DNA of 24,019 nt, taken from Hyphochytrium catenoides. Its lineage: Eukaryota > Sar > Hyphochytriomycetes > Hyphochytriales > Hyphochytriaceae. The translations under genes were made by a program, and so were the position numbers. Location: NCBI GenBank assembly GCA_900088475.1, contig FLMG01004615.1:945-24963 (forward strand), given 5' to 3'. This document shows, piece by piece, positions 19,835-24,019 of this stretch. Numbering within the stretch: position 1 is the stretch's first letter; each line of letters begins with the position of its first letter. The notes under the pieces were generated by a model. That model was not told where the DNA came from, did no database searches, and saw only the letters and a program-made list of their open reading frames with translations.

Positions 19835-22800
19835 ATGTCAACCCTAGTGGTGCCTCGGCGGCAGGTGCGGGCCATAGATAAGGATCTCATAGAGCAGGCC
19901 TTGCTTGACGAGCAGAGAGCACGACAGGGAGACGATTTGGTGGACAGAGAAAGCTCTCTGGCCAAAGTCTCAGGTGGAGGCAACGGACGGGAGGATTGCC
20001 TGGCTCTCCCTCCTTTGGGTGACGTTGAGGTTTTGAAGCTAAGCTTCAAATGTGTTCAGCCTATTTCAAACCTAGGCAAGTAAAGGATAGACCTTCTTTC
20101 CTCTCTCTCTCTTTCGCTCTCTCTCTCTTTCTCCGTCTCCGTCTCTGTCTCTCTCTCTCTGTCTCTCTCTGTCTCTTTCTCTCTCTTTCCACCTACTGAT
20201 CTTCCTCTGGTCAACACGTTTCTTAGTACTGAGTTTCTTAGCTGCTGATTCGTGTCACAAGCCGCATCGTGAGGCCAGAGCATGACTTTCTCTCTTTCTC
20301 CTTGTTTGTCTCATTTTGCTGCTAGCCGCGTACTTTGTCTCCTGACACACACACACATTCTCTCTCTGCATCACTATGCCTGTCGGCCACATTTAGATGG
20401 ATTCGATCGACTTCACACGCTCTGTCTGGATAACAATGCCATTGAGAAGATAGAGCATCTGGGGCATCTCGTGAACCTGCGCTGGCTGGACTTGTCCTTC
20501 AACAGCATTAGGACGATCGAGGGACTGGAAACACTGACCAAGCTTACGGATCTGTCACTCTTCAATAACAAGATTGAGACCATTGAGAGACTGGAGCACT
20601 GCCAAGCATTAGAGGTGAGAAGACCTTGATCTAGAGAGTGGAGCTTGTCAAATGCTTCTCGTCCTCTGTTGAACCTCAACAGTGTGCGCTCTGTGTCTTG
20701 CTTGCTCTCCGTTGCCAAGATTCTCAGTCTCTCTCTCTATTAAGCATGTGCCGTCTAGTGTCTGTCTTTGGGCAATAACAGGATAAAGGCGCTGGAGAGC
20801 ATCATGCACCTTCGAGCGCTGAAGGCCTTGAAAGTATTGAATCTACAAAGGAATCCAGTCTGCAAGGACCCAGAGTATAAAGCTTTCGTCCTGGCCTATC
20901 TTGATCCTCTAGTCTTCTTAGACTATTGTGTGGTTAACTTGAAGGAGAGAGCAGCGGCCAAGGAGCAGTACCAAGATGCCCTGACCGACATCCAGGAGAA
21001 GGAGGCGGTAGTCAAGCATAGGTGAGGAAGAGTATGGGGCAAAACAAGAGAAGTTAAGGGCTGTTCCTTCTCTTACCCTCTCTTCGTCCTCTTTTTAAGC
21101 ATGCACACGAATGAACCAGTGCATCCTCTCGATGGGGAGCAGACAGGCTTTAAATGGACTGAAGCAGGGTCTCCAGTCCGAGAGGAGAAAGGAAGAAAGA
21201 GAGATGATAGACCATTCGGTCCAGGGCGCCATGCCGTAGCTACTGAAGGTCTCCTTACAGAGCTTCTGAAGGAAGAGCCATCCGACTCTTCCATGCAGGT
21301 GACGCTGGTACCAGGCATGTCGGGCTTGCTTTCAAGCTTCAGAGAGCAGTATACACTGGAAAGATGTAAGAAGGACGAAACAATTTTTCTTCGTTGTCTC
21401 TCTTCTTCTGGTCAAAAGTCCTCACGTCGCCCTGAGCAGCCATCCTTTGTAACATGCGAAGCGTCATCCTTCCTCGTCGTTTTTCCCTCTCATCTCAAGC
21501 AGTCCGTAGCCTTCCATGCGAAGCGTCATCCTTCATCCTTCCTCGTCATTTTCCCCTTTCCTCTCAAGCAGTCCTTAGCCTTCCTACCTAAACTATACGT
21601 TCTGTCCGACCTCTTCCCCGTCTCGCATGTTCATCTCCCCTTAGCAAGTTATCTTACAAAGGTGACGGAGAGGAGTAAAAGGATCCAAGAAGCGATGCAG
21701 GAGTTTCAACAGCAAAAAGAGAACCTGGACACAGGGCTGCAGGAGAAGTCTATTGCCCTGGTAAGGCAGAAGAAAGCCTATATCCTTTAAGACCGCCTCC
21801 TCTCTTCTTCGATTGCATGGTAGATTCCCTTTGATGGACGGTGTTCGTCTAAGAGGCATTCTTCCTTCCACTTCCCCTTCTATATTACCTTGTGTTCGCA
21901 CTCGTATAGGTCCGTCAATTTGAGAAGCTCAAGCAGCAGAAGAACCAGGCGGCTATAAAGAAGGATAGCGAAGGCCAAGGACGCGTCAGCCGTCGCCCGG
22001 AGACTACCTTGAGCTATCTCTCTTTGCTTAACAGCCTGGACACCCTTCGCTCGACACTGTTCGACATCGAGATCTATCGCACTGATCAGGCAGAGCGCCT
22101 TATTGAGGGTCTGGCGGCGGCCTTTAGCAGGTTTAAAGATGAAGGACTCCAGGTAGGCCAAAAGGATGAAGGAAAGGCTGGAGCGGGGTTACCTTATTTC
22201 GTTAGTTGTAGGCGGGGTAAGAGATGAGCTGGGACTACGAAGATAAGAAGAGAGAACTGGGACCTAGAAGAGGACACGACGTGTGCTAGAGTCTAACAGA
22301 AAGAGAAAAGAGAGAAAAGAGACAACAGAGAGAGAGAGAGAGAGGCAGAAGGAGAGATTGAGGAGAGAGAGAGAGAAAGAGAGCACAAGAAGGACTGTTC
22401 TGGTCCTCCAGGAACATCACCGGCAGAAGTGTAGTTGGAGCAAGGTAAAGCTTCTACTTATGACGATCTGGTGGACGTTGCTAAGAGGTGAAAGAAGAAC
22501 AGAGAAATGGGAGACGAGAAGCAATCTGATGATTCTTACACCTCTTCGGCAGGACCTGCAGCAGTTCTTCCGGGCGATAGAGTCAGCAGTGGACAAGCTG
22601 TATGAGGGACAAAAGCAAAGCGCTATCGACTCTTGCGATGCGTTCGCTAGAGGAGAGATGAATGAGGCAGAAATGCAGCCTCAAGTCACTGATCTCTTGA
22701 AGGACAAACCGCTGCTTCTATCTTCTCTCCTTTCAAGCCATGATTACCGCGTGGGTCTCCTCCTTACCGCTGAGGAAGACGCAAGGAACCAGGAGATGGA

Positions 22801-23089
22801 CTGGTTTGAGCAAGTCCTCATTGGAAGAAGGGAGGATGAGTATGCGAGGAACAGGACGGCAGTCTCAGATATCACCTGGCAGTACGATACACTAAAGGCT
22901 GAGACCGTGGAGATGGCCAGGCTGGGAGAAGGAGAGGAAGGAAAGGAAAGGGCGAAAGAAGACGAGAGGGTGCTGAATAAGGGAGAACACCGAGTAGGAG
23001 GGGTTGGCAGTCCTTCGCCTTCCTCTCTAGCAAGCTCTTCGCCACCTTGGCAGGAAAGTGCACATCGTCAGGCAGAGCTCGTAGGATAG
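19835..23089 (+). CDS. DRC3: Dynein regulatory complex subunit 3 (LRRC48-like LRR protein), 7 exons
   Basis: DRC3 is a structural subunit of the nexin-dynein regulatory complex, which links axonemal doublets and controls dynein in motile cilia. Exons: 19835-20075, 20397-20614, 20759-21021, 21100-21365, 21645-21760, 21910-22152, 22553-23089 (TAG). These give 1884 nt or 627 aa; human DRC3 is 523 aa. SDS22-type leucine-rich repeats cover about residues 65-190 (for example [46 protein letters not shown]), followed by an LRR-cap-like segment ([17 protein letters not shown]). Coiled coil makes up most of the rest, with [16 protein letters not shown] matching the homologue's LxYLPGVDELLEAY region. 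The extra length is a charged insertion in exon 4 and a Ser/Pro-rich tail. Intron 1 appears to use a GC donor. An out-of-frame ATG lies 7 nt upstream in weak context, so the ribosome probably scans past it to ACTATGT. A purine-rich open stretch before exon 7 is intron, not coding. Confidence 0.9.
20093..20190. repeat. (CT)n tract in DRC3 intron 1
   Basis: Interrupted CT/GTCT repeats fill the 5' part of the 321-bp first intron of DRC3. Confidence 0.95.
21453..21583. repeat. Imperfect tandem duplication (62 and 69 bp) in DRC3 intron 4
   Basis: Copies 21453-21514 and 21515-21583 both begin CATGCGAAGCGTCATCCTTC and both end with CTCAAGCAGTCC, one base difference, then TAGCCTTC. The second carries a 7-bp insertion (an extra ATCCTTC) plus a few substitutions. 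Confidence 0.92.
22298..22390. repeat. (GA)n tract in DRC3 intron 6
   Basis: Purine-rich GAGAGA repeats lie in the 400-bp intron 22153-22552. They give a false open frame that runs into exon 7. Confidence 0.95.
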
Positions 23090-23549
23090 ACAAGGCCTAA
23101 TGGAGTAGCACAGTAACCTTTACACCGATTGCGTCCGTCATCTCTACTCTGCCATCAGGATAAAGCTATGTCTCTTCTCCGTGCTCGGAAGTCTCTGTGC
23201 CCATGCCAATTTTGTCTCACCCTGTCATTTGTGAGTTTAGTCTTCTTCTATGTGATCAGGGGTGGTCTTTTCCCTGAAAGCCATTTCTCTGTCTCTGTGT
23301 CTCTCTCGTTCTCTTCCTACCGCCCTCTTGGTCCCCCACATAGTTAGCACAATAGACTTTGTCCCTCGAAGTATCAGAACCTTTGTACAAAGAGTGAGGA
23401 TCAGGCGAAAGCTATAGGAGAAGGGGTTAACGTAGCTAGACCTTGCAGATGGGATATATGTGGGCCAATCCTGCATGGGCGCATGTGTGGAGGTCTATGT
23501 TTGTTTAGAGGGGTGAGGCCATTCGCAATGCAAACCGAGAGATCTTAGA
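23090..23549. other. Intergenic gap between DRC3 and the copia fragment
   Basis: It should contain the DRC3 3' UTR. I see only a short pyrimidine-rich patch (about 23288-23330) and no recognisable gene or LTR end. Confidence 0.5.
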
Positions 23550-24019
23550 CTAAGTAACACAACTAGGCGTTGATGTCCTAACCTCCTGGCTTGTAGCACA
23601 ATGTGTCCTCCTCCTCTCACTCCTTGCAATCTCCTCCAACCTGATGAAAGGAGGACAGAGTGGCGATGGCACGGATGGACACGGACCATAAATGGAGGCA
23701 GCATCCTCCGTGCTGAAACCCATCTTCCTTGCAAGTTCAGGACTTGGTAGCTCGAGCTTTGAACCAAGCAATATCAGCTTGGAGAGGAAGTTGCACGAGG
23801 TGACCCAGGAAGGCACATTGCGCTAGAAGAGAGGAGAGGACTGTTGGCTGAGACAGATCTTCTTTGCCTGTCTATCCCTCGAGATCTCCATTCCGAGAAA
23901 AAATTTAAGTTCTCCCAAGTCCTTCATCTTAAAGTTCTTCATCAAAAGAGTCTTCAAGTTGTTGAGAGCTTCCCAGTCGTTGGAGGCAAGGATCAAGTCA
24001 TCAACGTAGATGGCAATGA
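23550..24019 (-). mobile_element. Degraded Ty1/copia retrotransposon pol fragment (reverse transcriptase)
   Basis: Read on the minus strand from the right edge (frame beginning at 24017), the translation contains the reverse transcriptase active-site box YVDDLILAS and then KNFKMKDLGELKFFLGMEIS. This is the hallmark Ty1/copia pattern of a YVDD box followed by (F/M)KMKDLG..FLG. An in-frame TAG at 23823-23825 interrupts it. The same frame continues to 23550 with SCNFLSKLILLGSKL, resembling the family's post-RT 'TPL..GSKL' linker, then becomes unrecognisable before RNase H. The remainder of pol lies beyond the window if it exists. With the stop and the lost similarity it is not functional as it stands. 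No LTR, primer-binding site or target-site duplication can be seen on the left side. Confidence 0.85.

Noticed and set aside
19828-19880. ATG at 19828 as the DRC3 start
   Set aside because: It is out of frame, in weak context, and its frame closes after 17 codons.
20326-20396. Canonical GT-AG alternative for DRC3 intron 1 (donor 20081, acceptor before 20326)
   Set aside because: It keeps frame but inserts residues encoded by CA/CT repeat into an LRR that is otherwise gapless. It is kept only as a fallback.
22283-22552. N-terminal extension of the DRC3 last exon as a separate gene starting at 22283
   Set aside because: The first 90 codons are GA repeat and intron. Homology begins exactly after the acceptor at 22552.
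1-24019. tRNA genes, rRNA, CRISPR arrays or bacterial-type operons
   Set aside because: I saw no tRNA B-box with a matching cloverleaf, no direct repeats with unique spacers, and all real genes are spliced.

Overview
The window is nuclear DNA from an intron-rich eukaryote. Every gene that can be read is split by short introns (about 55 to 400 bp). Almost all are GT-AG, and reading frames join exactly when the introns are removed. TAA, TAG and TGA all act as stops, so the standard code applies. The two cilium/centriole genes point to an organism that makes a motile flagellum at some stage. Abundant (GA)n/(CT)n repeats and a Ty1/copia fragment are present. I cannot fix the lineage from sequence alone; a flagellated protist or alga is a reasonable guess.

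Layout, left to right. 1-1953: GA microsatellites, a GA minisatellite, and at most the 3' end of an unidentified gene at the left edge. 1954-8021 (-): a complete 13-exon RPB2, the second-largest subunit of RNA polymerase II (1183 aa). 8022-8961: a head-to-head intergenic region shared with 8962-10345 (+), a complete 5-exon eIF3 subunit f gene (287 aa). 10346-10879: a tail-to-tail gap. 10880-15295 (-): a 15-exon coiled-coil gene that I identify as CEP131/AZI1 (879 aa). 15296-16179: a pyrimidine-rich divergent intergenic region. 16180-17903 (+): a probable 4-exon gene for a Ser/Lys/Pro-rich disordered protein of unknown function. 17904-19834: purine/pyrimidine-rich simple sequence. 19835-23089 (+): a 7-exon leucine-rich-repeat protein, DRC3/LRRC48 of the axonemal nexin-dynein regulatory complex (627 aa). 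23090-23549: nothing recognised. 23550-24019 (-): a decayed Ty1/copia reverse transcriptase running off the right end.

The genes fall into two themes. RPB2 and eIF3f are housekeeping genes for transcription and translation, arranged divergently. CEP131 (ciliogenesis, centriolar satellites/transition zone) and DRC3 (axonemal motility) flank an unknown gene that shares its 5' region with CEP131. The most interesting observations are two upstream ORFs that end at, or 2 nt before, the main start codon (eIF3f and CEP131), a likely GC-AG intron in DRC3, a 57-nt frame-preserving intron in CEP131, and the unknown gene beside CEP131. No new defence or mobile system is visible. Gene models were built by eye from splice signals, phase and remembered homologues, and have not been checked against transcripts.
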